64,000 bases of DNA from Haliclona indistincta (Eukaryota > Porifera > Demospongiae > Haplosclerida > Chalinidae): the NCBI GenBank assembly GCA_964017065.1, contig OZ024784.1, positions 17,155,152 through 17,219,151 of the forward strand, given 5' to 3'. Under the pieces are notes generated by a model. That model was not told where the DNA came from and searched no databases. It saw only the letters and a list, made by a program, of their open reading frames with translations. This document shows positions 49,064 through 60,373 of the stretch, piece after piece (the stretch's first letter is position 1; the number at the start of each line of letters is the position of its first letter). Both the position numbers and the translations under genes were made by a program.

Positions 49064-52000
49064 CTAAAAATTATTGTACGTCTCAAACATGCTGAGGGCG
49101 TTATAACTCAGATCGAATATCATTTTGTAGTTATCCTGCAGAATGGACAATTTCACGCTGTTTTTTATGACTTTGTTTTTTTTCTTACCACTGTGGGAAC
49201 ACTGCCTGGTCTCTGAATTCTCAGCGTCTTTACTACTTGGAATATGTCCACTGTTGCTTCTGCTTTCAGCTGCTCTACAGTGATGCTTGTAGCACACAGG
49301 ATTCCTGATCTAGTGATAGTATCACTAGAGAAAGAATACCTTGATGCAGGGTTTAGTGATCATGGTATGTTACCTGCAGTGTATGACAATGGGGTTGTTA
49401 CCACTCCTTCGCTGTGCTATGAGAATCTCCTCTAGTAGACGGATTATCGTACGATGGTTCGAGCACTGTCCATCAGGAAGCCAGTTAGTTATTTGTAGTT
49501 GAGTTACTGACTGTACTTTACCAGACTACACCAAACAAGATCATATTTATTACAGTGAGTGAGTGAGTGAGTGAGTGAGTGAGTGAGTGAGTGAGTGAGT
49601 GTGATTCTTACATTCATGTCTTTCACATCAAAGTTTCTTGTCACTATGTTGTCGTAAACATCATGTGAGACCAGTTTCACTGAGATGTGGTTATACACTT
49701 CACTCTCTTGTATCTCTGACGGCCAGTACTGATGACACATGGCCTATAGTAGTGTAGAGATGTTGGATGAAGTTGTGTAAATGATGTGTCGTGCTATTCT
49801 CACATCTTTGTCAAAGCCCACTTCATTTATATTGCCAGCTAGCATTACGATTGAAGAGCAGCTGTGTTGAACAACCATTTTCCAAAAGTCCGGCACTGTT
49901 GACTCCATTGGATTCTGTGTGATGATGTATCCCTTCTTTTGTTGATAACCCTATGACACAAACACCTCACGTACACCAAGCAACACCATCATCATACTCA
50001 CATCTACAAATGTTGCATTGATGTATTGAGGTGTTTTTCCCCTGAGCACAACTCTTCTTTGATCACCTACAGACATCAGTGTATTACTATATTGAGCATG
50101 AAGCAAGCTAGCATACTTGGTGGTAGCAACCCTTTACGAATGCATTCCCCATTCCCTTGACTGGCATGGTGTTTATACTCAGTACCTTTAGGTGTGACTT
50201 TCTGTATCACCTGTAGAACATTGCTCTGTAGTATAACCATTATCACTATAGTACAAACCTGGTATTGCTTGTAGAACATTGTCTTATTGGTGTCATAGTC
50301 AATAGTGTCCAGGTCTTGTATTGCTCTACTCAGCTCTTGTACTGGGATTACTGTAGTACCACACAATGCATGCTCTAACACTGCATCATGGAGGAAGATG
50401 AACTGAGCCTACAAGCGAGAACATTAGTACACGATGCGAGTGTGCTTGCTGGTACTAACAGCTGTCTGCACCATCTTCATTCTTTGTTCTCTCATTTTAT
50501 TGATGATAGCAGTAATGTCCACTCCTTTCTCATTATGGACCTGTTCAAGAGCTATGTCTACTGCTATAAATGTACCAGTTCTGCCCACACCAGCACTGAA
50601 GTGAGAGTATGCATAAAAATGTGCAACAGCTTTAATGTATCATAGTACCTGCAATGAACAAGTATCGGTCCTTTGGCAACAGACTGATGGTGATCCATGA
50701 TTTTTTTATAGAAGATAAGGAGAGGGCTCCCATGTTCTGGTACCCCATGGTCAGGCCAAGCGGTAAAGTGGAATTGTTTAATGTTGCGTGGAGATTCTGA
50801 ATTTTCAACCTGCAACAACCAAAATTATTATCCTGTATGTGCTATAAAAACAATTACTAATAAGTAAAGGAATTCACTGTTTATTATGTTACAACACTGA
50901 CTACAACAACACTACGGGCTATAGTTGTCAACCACTCTGTTGTCATATTGTGTATCTTACCAGTAACTCCATTTCTCTGATAACAAAGTTAGCGTATGTC
51001 TCTTCATTGAGCAGTCTCACTGTACAAGGTCCATAGCACTGGCTCTCACCAATAGAGGTCGGCCAGTATTCTTCACATTTAACCTTATTCCCTTCCACTC
51101 TGTTGACAAGCATCACCACTACATGGACCTTCTCCTGCCAGATCATATGCCAGAAGTCAATAACAGTGGCTTGTAGAGGTCCTTGTGTTGCTATGAACTT
51201 GTAAGCTTGAGATTTACCATAACCCTGTACAAATGTATGTCACTTAAACTAAAAAATAATCATGCATACACTTACATCAATGTACGATGCATTAATGTAA
51301 GAATTCTCCCAACCGGATCCTTTCTTGAGAACCACTCTGTTATTATCATCTATGCAATTCACAATAATTATACGTCATTGCAGACAGCAAAGCCTTACAT
51401 GGAATGATGTTTCTGTAACGGTTGAGCGGTTTGTGTGCCAAGGAAACGCGTGTATCATGTTTAGAAGTTGTCTTGAGATACTGCAGTGTAGATCAGAGAA
51501 AAATCACTATTCTCTGCAAAGTAGCACTAACAGAAATACTCACACTGTACTGCAAGTTGAATCCTTCATTTTCGTTGGCGTGGTGTGCTTCTACATGTTT
51601 GTCCAGAGCTTGTAATGGTATCAGTTGGTGTAGTACACTGCTTGTGGAGCCAAACATTGATCGTTTGAAGTGATCCTCATCCTCTTCTTCCGCTACATCT
51701 AGTTGCACTTGGTTGCTTATCTCACCCATCATGTTCCTAGCAGTAAATTGGTACACACCCGAGTTTTCAGTGCCAAGGTCCTTGATAATTAGTGTGCCAT
51801 CAGGGAATATCTCAATATTGCCTCCTGGTGAGAGAGGCTCTCCCATGTAAGTCCATACCCATGTTGGCTCAGGGTGTCCAGCAACTTGTACTGTGAAGAA
51901 CACGGTCTCGCCTTCGCTTGCCTTTGTGTCCTCTGGAAACTCCTTAAAATAAGGAACTTCGCCTGGGGACAAAATTAGTTAAAATAGCTTATAGCTAGAA

Positions 52001-54091
52001 AATAAAAATACTTGTTGGTTCAAAATTTGTAGTGACATAAGCTGGATTCATTTCCATGTAATCCAGTTTAGAATTTGGCTTTCTGCAGTAATGATATTTC
52101 ACAATACAGTATGACGTACTATTAACTACACTCACCTTCTGCAGCTTGCTATAATCACTACTAATACTATGACACCAATACAGATTATAGCTAACACAGC
52201 TCCACCCACAGCCCCTCCTATTATTATCGGCAAAGGATCTTCTGTTGTCAGTATTGTTGGGGTTGTTGTCAGGATGGGATCAGTACCGTTTGCTTTAGGT
52301 GTGCTCTCAAACATAATGGATTCATCTGATTGATTAAATTGATTCACGGCTCTGATTGTCACAATGTATTCCGAGCCCTTGTTCAAATCTACAAAGTAAT
52401 GTTCGTCTAAAAACCAGGGCTTTGTTACCAATTTTGTAAATTGTGAATTGAGCTCTTCAATAAATAGAAGATATTTTGGAAGTTCACCACTGCTATTGAA
52501 GCAATTTACCAACTGCCATGTAGCTAAGAGTGTAGAAGAGTTTATTGCAACCACCTCAAGGTTTTGTGGAGTCTGGGGTGCTAGAAAATGGTTAGTAAAA
52601 TAAATGAACAAGTATTGCTATGATAAATGAACAAATATTGCTATGGTACCTTGTCCTGGCAGTGCTAAATTGCTTAGTACAGTCTGTGGTCCAATACCAA
52701 GTACATTGCTAGCAAATATGACCGCCGTGTAGTTCAAGCCAGGCTTCATTTCAACAAGAGGAATAATCTGTTGACTAGCAACTTCTACTGTAACATTGTG
52801 TATCGTTTCATTGCAAGCAGCATAGTAGTTTAGATGAACTTTGTCATATAACCCAGCAGGATAAGCAGGAGGTGACCATGACACGGTGTATACTTTGTCA
52901 CTCTTAGTAGTTGTCACATTCCTGAGAGGGCCTGGACCTATAGTTGATAAACATGCGAATAACAAAATGTATGTTTGTCGTAAACATGCTCACTTGACAG
53001 TATGGCCTCAATTGGAGAAGGGAAAAACAGTACTGCATTAGAGGAGCGGCACAGTATGTTAATATAGTAGGTTGTATTCACATTCAAGTTACTGATGTTT
53101 GCTTGCATAGAAGTGGTGATTTGAAAGCTGGTTTCATTTCCTTCAGCTTCCTTGTAGTAGACAACACAAGAGTGTGCTTCAATTGATTGAGTCCACTGGA
53201 CTTGCACTGCACTTGCAGACATCAAATTCGCATTTGTGAATGCTAACCCTGCATGCATGTAATATAGATTGCAATGTAGGCATTGAACCAGCATGCACTC
53301 ACTTTCAAATATTATGCTTGAGCTGTTGTGTTTTATTTCAGTTCCAACACTCTGAACACTGCATGTGTAGTTGCCTTCAGGACTCTGTTGTGGTGAATAC
53401 CTGCTAGCATAAACTGTTTCAGTTGCATTTTCTAGAGTGGCTGTTTGATTCATGATCTCTGCTCCATTATGATACCAGTGAAGGCAAGTAGGTGGAAACT
53501 GTTGAATGATGCATGCCATTTTTATTGCTGGGCCTGACCAATCCAATAGATTGCTTACACTGGTTGCGATATCAACTTTAAGTACTGCAAGAAACTCAAT
53601 GAAGTATTATAGTGTTTATTGTGACTTTTTACCTCTATTGACATTTTTATACAGTCCAATATGTATTTGTGACCCAGTTTGGTTGCAAGTGTATACTCCT
53701 TCACTAGGAGAATCAGTCAATTGTCTTAGTTGTTGTCCTGTAGCAAAGACTCCTTCTGTACCCCCAGCATTATTATCCAGCACAACCTCTCCATTAGGTG
53801 CGAGCCATGCTGAATCTGTCACCTCTGGTCGACAGTGAATACCGTCAGTAATGCTAAAACAGCTCTGAGGGAGGTAAGTGTTGTTGCAGAGCTGCGCATC
53901 GCCTGCACCCTCTATTATAAAGTGCTGATTCGCACAGGTACCTGCAGTGTTATCATGGATGTCTATTACAATGATATTGCAGATCACATACTGCTTGCAC
54001 AAGGCTGAGTTTGAACTGTACATAATAACTGCGCCGAAGAGGGGTTGAAGAACCAGAACAGCAGTTGTGCTAGCGCTAACACGACCATCAT
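49064..54091 (-). CDS. Receptor-type protein tyrosine phosphatase: Ig/FN3 ectodomain, TM, cytoplasmic Ig, tandem PTP
   Basis: A signal peptide (MMVVLALAQLLFWFFNPSSA) starts at 54091. The ectodomain has an N-terminal Cys-containing Ig-like region (EGVYTCNQTGSQIHIGL), a second Ig-like domain (CIIQQFPPTCLHWYHNGAEI, PEGNYTCSV), then three FN3-like domains (VQVQWTQSIEAHSCVVYYKE; YTVSWSPPAYPAGLYDKVHL; LEVVAINSSTLLATWQLVN), rich in N-glycosylation sites. The TM helix GGAVGGAVLAIICIGVIVLV is at about 52205-52140, followed by DYMEMNPAYVTT, an NPxY motif. An I-set Ig domain follows (51972-51690: FPEDTKASEGETVFFTVQVA; TLIIKDLGTENSGVYQFTAR), then PTP D1 with KPLNRYRNIIPY, AWPDHGVPEHG and an active-site loop HCSAGVGRTG. 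D2 has WLPDG and HCSDTITRSG instead of WPD and HCSAGxGRTG, so it is probably a pseudophosphatase. The stop is at 49064. D1 should dephosphorylate phosphotyrosine at the plasma membrane. An orthology assignment is not possible. Confidence 0.9.
49555..49602. repeat. (GTGA)n tetranucleotide repeat in phosphatase intron
   Basis: About 12 units. On the coding strand the (CACT)n begins about ten bases after the donor following VKDMN. Confidence 0.93.
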
Positions 54092-54168
54092 CTCTGCAAC
54101 TACGCGTACGTTTTTGGAGAAAAGGCGTGGTTGCTGTAACTCCACCCCAATGGTGATCGTGCAAAAAA
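54092..54168. promoter_or_regulatory. 77-bp divergent promoter, phosphatase / RBR ligase
   Basis: Only 77 bp separate the starts. It contains an inverted CCAAT-like ATTGG on the minus strand (CCCAATGG, 54147-54154) and no TATA box. The RBR start context is AAAAAAATGGCTGTCGCC, weakly TISU-like. Confidence 0.55.
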
Positions 54169-55018
54169 ATGGCTGTCGCCGAAGAGCGAGTATGCAACGT
54201 CTGCTACACAACTTCTAGTCCAGACAACTTCTTCACTTTCTCAGCGTGTCGACACTCGTTTTGTAAGGAGTGTGTGACATGTACGTTCTCGATGTACATC
54301 AAAGAGGGCAAGACGAATATTCAATGCCTACAGTGCCCGAAACCAGTCTATCCACAGGAAATTGGAGCTTTAGTGAACCGAGACGAATTCTTAAGATACC
54401 TGGACTTCAGTCTGCGCCGTCACCTCACTCTACAGTCGAACGTTCGAAGGTGTATAGCACCTGATTGCCCCTATCTATACATACTAGAAAACCCCTCCTC
54501 CTGTTCTGACGACCACTTCATCTGTCCGAGAGAAGAATGTGGAAGAGAGTTCTGTGTCCACTGTAAGCGTCCTTGGCATGAAGGGAAGTCGTGCCAACAG
54601 GCCAGAGCAGAGTTAGCACTAGACATCGATTCGTTAAATGAAGACACATTGTCAAAATTGTCCATCAAGCCTTGCCCACGGTGTCATACCAAAGTTGAGA
54701 AATTGAATGATGGTTCATGTAACCAGATCCACTGTGCCAGCTGCAATGGAGACTTCTGTTGGCTGTGTCTTCAACCTATTACCGAGATGCATTTCCTAAG
54801 GTACAAATAATGTAGTATGACAAGCACACTATCACGCCGACTATTTTAGTCCAACAGGTTGCCCGTTGTATGGTGCCCGGCGATGGTCCTCATCAGGAAA
54901 ATGGTGTTTTAGGATCAGTTTGTGGTTATTCGCTCCTCTGCTTCTCATGTTGTTATCCATGATTACATTCATCCTATCACTAATCTTACTTCCAATTTTA
55001 GTAGGATTCCTGGTTAGC

Positions 55019-55066
<48 letters not shown>

Positions 55067-55295
55067 GCGAACAAACTTTATTACTCTCTCTCTCTCTCTC
55101 CAGGCCTACAAAGCTAAAAGCAAGGTGCTTGCTGTAATAGCTGTGATCATTTCGATACCTCTGTCACCATTTGCTGCAACGCTCTTATCATTCCTGGTCT
55201 ATCCAGTGGGCCTGTTCTATATCTATGTTATAATCCCCATACATTTAATGATGACCTCTAACGGAACTACACCACAACCTCAAGTGAATGCGTGA
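54169..55295 (+). CDS. RNF19-like RBR E3 ubiquitin ligase with two TM segments
   Basis: RING-between-RING ligases take ubiquitin on a Cys in RING2 before transfer to substrate. Exon 1 has RING1 (CNVCYTTSSPDNFFTFSACR, HSFCKECV, CLQCPKPVYPQEIG), IBR (RRCIAPDCPYLYILEN, HFICPREECGREFCVHCKR, PWHEGKSC) and RING2 (KPCPRCHTKVEKLNDGSCNQ, IHCASCNGDFCWLCLQPI). The first residue of the ASCNGDFC segment, after HC, is in the position of the catalytic Cys region; the CxxC pattern of RNF19 (NHMTCAVCGCEFCWLC) is conserved. Exon 2 adds SPTGCPLYGARRWS and a hydrophobic pair of segments (LWLFAPLLLMLLSMITFILS, LILLPILVGFL). Exon 3 adds VLAVIAVIISIPLSPFAATL and a further hydrophobic tail to the stop at 55293-55295. 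The SPTGCPLYG block after RING2 and the membrane helices favour RNF19A/B over RNF144. It is shorter than vertebrate RNF19 (no long C-terminal tail). Confidence 0.88.
55021..55064. repeat. (CA)n in RBR intron 2
   Basis: (CA)n starts about ten bases after the donor. The same intron ends in a (CT)n polypyrimidine tract (55084-55103) at the acceptor. Confidence 0.95.
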
Positions 55296-55377
55296 TCTTC
55301 CTGTTCAAATTGATGACAACACAATACACGTTTTTGTGGGATTTTTAGACAGTATTAAAAAATGTTAGAGGTTTTTT

Positions 55378-57045
55378 TCATATTTTATTCATCAGTTGTC
55401 TGACAATACTGTGTGCTGGTTGTTGAGCACTAATAAATCCAAGAGGAGACACCACAGCAATCTTGGCACGTACAATGGTACTCAGTCGAGGTACCTCCAC
55501 TAGTTGTGCAGCTGAGAGACTGAGCACATAGCTTCTCTTGACGTCCTCAGTTGGTGCGTACCACTGTAGGCATGTGAGATACTCCAGCAAGCCTTCATAC
55601 CTGGCTACCTGGATTAGTTGTTGTCTGGGTAGCTCAACTGTTAAACTGAAGTAAAACAGTTTCTTGACTTTGTTCTGATTAAAAAGACCGCATGAATGCT
55701 CAGGGGTCAGGATTGGTTCGATTATCGGTATCAGAGAGTTCCAATTGTTGCTGTACTCTTCTTGTAGTGCTCTCATGCCCTTCACATTTGCAATCTCCAG
55801 GAACTTCTGAATGAGGCCCTCTATATGTATCACATGCTCTTCAGGAACTGTAACACCAGTCAGTGTGGTCAGCATTAGAACACGTCCAACATCCAACAAC
55901 AAAGTATATCTACATAGAGGAAACATACACCCTTCTATAATTATGGAGCCCATACTGCACAAGGTGTATAGAGGTCTTAACCCAAACCTCCTAAATTCAC
56001 ACATACATAGTTATACTGTCGTCATCTTCACCATCGGATATCTTCAGACATCTATCAACAACTTCTAAAATTTGTCCCAAAATGACAGGATTGCAGAGGT
56101 GGCAGTGAGTTTCCAGTGAATAAGAAATTCTATAAAAGGTATCAGCAATGACGATATTATTAAAGGAATTCGTAGGTCCCTCAAGAGCATATTTCAACAA
56201 CCGATCGAGAGCAACGGTGTCTGGAGCCATAAGCAACTGGCACGACCTTGTCTCACAGTAGCTGTGCAAAAAAGAATTACCATTGGGCAATGCATTATTT
56301 TATAAACATACTTTGATATGCAACCAGCAGCCTTCTCAAACAGGTCACTGTACTTCACAAAATCTGAGACATCAACACTCTTTAGTGCTCTAAGCATTAA
56401 CTGAATTCCTCCTCGACTGATCACGGGCTCCTGAGACTCTGTTGTTTCGGCCATACACCACAAAACGGATAAAATAACATTCTCTAATGTTAACAACTTT
56501 GAAATTCGTTTATTCAACGGATATTTTTCCTGTAGGTGGCTAAGTACAGAGAGCACAGCATCAAGAGCGCCCACTTGAACAAAACATTTTCGGTTAGCTG
56601 TGGTCTTATCAGAGAGCCAAGGAGAAAAAAAATTGTTGTCCGTGAAGGAGAGCAAATAACACAGTTTGTGGTGAGGTTCATATGGGATTGAGCGAACTCC
56701 TTTACATGGCGCAATCTGTTTTTCTTCTAAATCTATCAGTGTTGCTTTCATCTGTGTCGCACGCTCCGTAAGGGTCTTCGCAAAGTTGACATCCGATTCG
56801 TAAAGATAGGTGACCTTGAAACTGTCCCCAGCAGTCACATAGTGGTCAGAAAGACGGTCATCATCCGTCTTGATGCATCTGTCTCCAATTTCAATCGTTT
56901 GCAAGCACTGAGGAACATTGTGCTGGTTCTCTACCGCTATCTTGAGGTCTCCAACTGTCTCTGGAGGAGAAGAGAACGTCACCACTTTCTCCTTAGTTGT
57001 GTTGTCAGAGGAACGGCACAGTATCGCAGACAGCTCGAACGCCAT
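55378..57045 (-). CDS. Ubl-armadillo family protein, copy 1 (type A)
   Basis: Family not recognised by name. Three exons: 56312-57045, 56007-56261, 55378-55909, giving 506 aa with all phases consistent. Residues about 1-85 look like a ubiquitin-like fold (MAFELSAILCRSSDNTTKEK, VVTFSSPPETVGDLKIAVEN, CLQTIEIGDRCIKTDDDRLS, DHYVTAGDSFKVTYL). Then comes a variable linker, and helical armadillo-like repeats (GALDAVLSVLSHLQEKYPLN, SVLWCMAETTESQEPVISRG, GIQLMLRALKSVDV; exon 2 LLMAPDTVALDRLLKYALEG). The C-terminal helical domain contains LTTLTGVTVPEE, NWNSLIPIIEPILTPEHS, YEGLLEYLTCLQWYAPTEDV and AKIAVVSPLGFISAQQPAHS. No signal peptide or TM, so probably cytosolic. It lies 82 bp from the convergent RBR gene. 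Confidence 0.85.
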
Positions 57046-57125
57046 ATCGAGGGGATGGATGGAGTACAAAAAAGGGAGTATAAAAAAATTATTATAACAC
57101 TGATTATTAATCATGACAATGACTA

Positions 57126-58855
57126 TCAAAATTCTTCTTCTTTCATGTGCCTTTTATTCATCAGTTGTCTGACAATACTGTATGCTGGTTGTTGAGCACT
57201 AATAAATCCAAGAGGAGACACCACAGCAATCTTGGCACGTGTAATGGTACTCAGTTGAGGTACCTCCACTAGTTGTGCAGCTGAGAGACTGCACACAAAG
57301 CTTCTCTTGACGTCCTCAGTTGGTGCGTACCACCGTAGGCATGTGAGATACTCCAGTAGGCCTTCACTCCTGGCTACCTGGATTAGGCGTTTCCTGGGTA
57401 GCTCAACTGTTAAACTGAAGTAAAACAGTTTCTTGACTTTGTTCTGATTAAAAAGACCGCATGAATGCTCAGGGGTCAGGATTGGTTCGATTATCGGTAT
57501 CAGAGAGTTCCAATTGTTGCCGTGTCTTTCTTGTAGTGCTCTCATGCCCTTCACATTAGCGATCTCCAGGAACTTCTGAATGAGGTCTTCTATCTGTTTC
57601 ACGTGCTCTTCAGGAACTGTAACACCAGTCAGTGTGGTCAGCATTAGTACACGTCCAACACCCAACAACAAAATATATCTACATAGAGGAAACACCCAAT
57701 TTCACATACTATTTATTCAAATCAACATCCCTTTTACATGGAGCTGGGTTCAACTCATGTTTAGGTCCATATAAACGGGGTGTAAAGGTCAGAGTCTTCA
57801 ACTTCATTGCATAATCCCCAAACTAATCTAGGTCCTAATTCTCACTTACACAGTAATACTGGCGTCATCTTCACTATCAGATATCTTCAGACATCTATCA
57901 ACAACTTCTAAAATTTGTCCCAAAATGACAGGATTGCAGAGGTAGCAGTGAGTTTCCAGTGAATAAGAAATTCCATAAAAGGTATTAGCAATGGCGATAT
58001 TATTATGGGGGCTTGTAGGCCCCTCAAGAACATATTTTAACATCCGATTGAGAGCAAAAGTGTCTGGAGCCATAAGTAACTGACACGACCTTGTCTCACA
58101 GTAGCTGTGCAAAGAAAGAATTACCATTGGGCAATACTTTTATAAACATACTTTGATATGCAACCAGCAGCCGTCTCAAATAAGACATCACTCTTGAGTG
58201 CTCTAAGCATTAACTGAAATCCTCCTCGACTGATCACGGGCTCCTGAGACTCTGTTGTTTCAGCCATATTCCACAGAACGGCTAAAATATACTTCTCTAA
58301 CATTAGCAACTGTAAGAATCGTTTCTTCAACGGGTCGTTTTCCTGTATGGAGCTAAGTAGAGAGAGTATAGCATCAAGAGCGCCCACTTGAACAAAACAT
58401 TCTCGGTTAGCTGTCGTCTGATCATAGCGCCAGGGTAAAAATAATCGGTAGCTCGTGAGCGAGAGCATAGAGGACAGTGTGTTGTGAGGTTCGTATGGGA
58501 TCGACTGAACTCCTTTACGTGATGCAATCTGTTTCTCCTTCATCAGTTGCTCCTTCATCTGTGTCGCAAGCTTCGTGAGGGTTTTTGCAAAGTTTACATC
58601 CGATTCATGAAGATATGTGACCTTGAAACTGTCTCCAGCAGTCACATAGTGGTCAGAAAGACGGTCATCATCCGTCTTGATGCATCTGTCTCCAATTTCA
58701 ATTGTTTGCAAGCACTGAGGAACATTGTGCTGGTTCTCTACCGCTATCTTGAGATCTCCAACTGTCTCTGGAGGAGAAGAGAACGTCACCACTTTCTCCT
58801 TAGTTGTGTCGTCAGAGGAACGGCACAGTATCGCGGACAACTCAAACGCCATCAT
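57126..58855 (-). CDS. Ubl-armadillo family protein, copy 2 (type A)
   Basis: Same three-exon structure as copy 1; start MMAFELSAILCRSS at 58855 (or 58852), end MNKRHMKEEEF. The Ubl segment is almost identical to copy 1. The linker is diverged and shorter (MKEQLMKEKQIASRKGVQSI; SMLSLTSYRLFLPWRYDQTT). The armadillo exon lacks the SVDVSDFVKYS stretch (LRALKSDVLFETAAG), a small in-frame deletion. Exon 2 is type A (LLMAPDTFALNRMLKYVLEG). The stop lies 80 bp upstream of the copy 1 start, leaving little room for a separate promoter and terminator. Confidence 0.85.
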
Positions 58856-60333
58856 CAATTGAGGGGGAGTGACCCCATAGTAGCAATTTTCGATCGTCTT
58901 TCATGTGGCTTTTATTCATTAGTTGTCTGACAATACAGCGTGCTGGTTGTTGAGCACCTCGTTGAGCACTAATAAATCCAAGAGGAGACACCACAGCAAT
59001 CTTGGCACGAGTAATGGTACTCAGTAGAGGTATCTCCACTAGTTTCTGGGTAGCTCTAAATTTGTTGCTGTATTCTTCTTGTAGTGCTCTCATGCCTTAC
59101 ATGTCTGCGAGCTCCAGGAACTGCTGGACGAGCTCGAGGTCCTCTATCAGTTTTATTTGATCTTCAGGAACTGTAACTCCAGTCAGTGTGGTCAGTATTA
59201 GAATGCGTCCATGCAACACACATCAATGAAGCATATCTACATCAATGGAATTATAGTTCAATGCACAATGACAGATAGTTTGCTACAGTCTGCAGACCGA
59301 GTAAATCAGCAGTACACAGTATTACAGTAGTGTAAACTAGAAACATGGAAATTAGTTATCACATACACTGCTATGTCTTCACCATCGGAGATCTTCAGAC
59401 ACTTATCAGCGAACTCTAGTATTTTTGCTAAAATGGCAAGAGAAGAGAGATAGCAGTGAATCTCCAGTGAGCGAGACATTCTAAAGAAACAGTTAGCAAC
59501 GAGGATATCATTGAAGGAACTTGAAGGCCCCACTAGAACAAATTCCAGCATTTGGTCAAGAGTCTTCGTATCTGGAGCTAACAGCAACTGACAGGATTTT
59601 GTCTCGCAGTAACTATGTGCAAAAAATCTTTTTTAAACATACTTTGTACATGTACGTAACATACTTTGATATGCAACCAGCAGCGTTTTGAAACAGTTCA
59701 CGATACTTCACAAAATCTGAGACATCAACACTCTTGAGAGCTCTAAGGATCAACTCAATTCCTCCTCGGCTGATCACGGGCTCCTGAGATTCAGTTGTTT
59801 CAGCCATATTCCACAGAAGAGAAATAATCTTCACCTCTAATGATTGCAACTCGAGACCTCGTTTATTCAAAGGGTAGTTTTCCTGTAGGTAGCCAAGTAG
59901 AGAGAAGAGCACCTACTTGAACAAAACATTTTTGGTAAGCTGTGGTCTGATCGGAAAGCCGGTAACTCGTGGAGGTGAGCATAAAACATAGTATGTTGAA
60001 AGGTTTGTTTGATATCGATTGAGCCAGCTTCTTTGGGTAGACTAGTCTGTAGTAGTGTAACAAGTTGCTCCTTCATCTGTGTCGCATGCTCCATAAGGGT
60101 TTTTGCATTTGTTTCGTGAAGATAGGTGACCTTATAACTGTCCCCAGCAGTCACACTGTCTTGATGCATCTGTCTCCAATTTCAACCGTTTGCAAGCACT
60201 GAGGAACATTGTGCTGGTTCTCTACCATTATCTTGAGATCTCTAACTGTCTCTGGAGGAGAAGACATCACCACTTTCTCAGCAGTAGTGTTGTCAGAGGA
60301 ACGGCACAGTATTGCGGACGGCTTGAACGCCAT
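58842..60333 (-). pseudogene. Ubl-armadillo copy 3 (type B), degenerate
   Basis: The start MAFKPSAILCRSS (60333) is intact, but within the Ubl segment about 25 net bases are missing near 60152-60156 (compare copy 5), shifting the frame. A second deletion near 59908-59913 removes the codons following VGAL and shifts it again. Exon 2 is type B (LLLAPDTKTLDQMLEFVLVG). In the last exon a GAA codon found in copy 5 is TAA (59097-59099), and about 85 codons between EEYSN and the C-terminal LVE-PLLSTITRAK block are deleted. The trailing open frame runs 14 bases into the copy 2 start codons. Clearly a decaying copy. The breaks are described only. Confidence 0.88.
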
Positions 60334-60373
60334 ATCGAGGGGAAGTATAAAAAAATTATTATAACACTGATTA

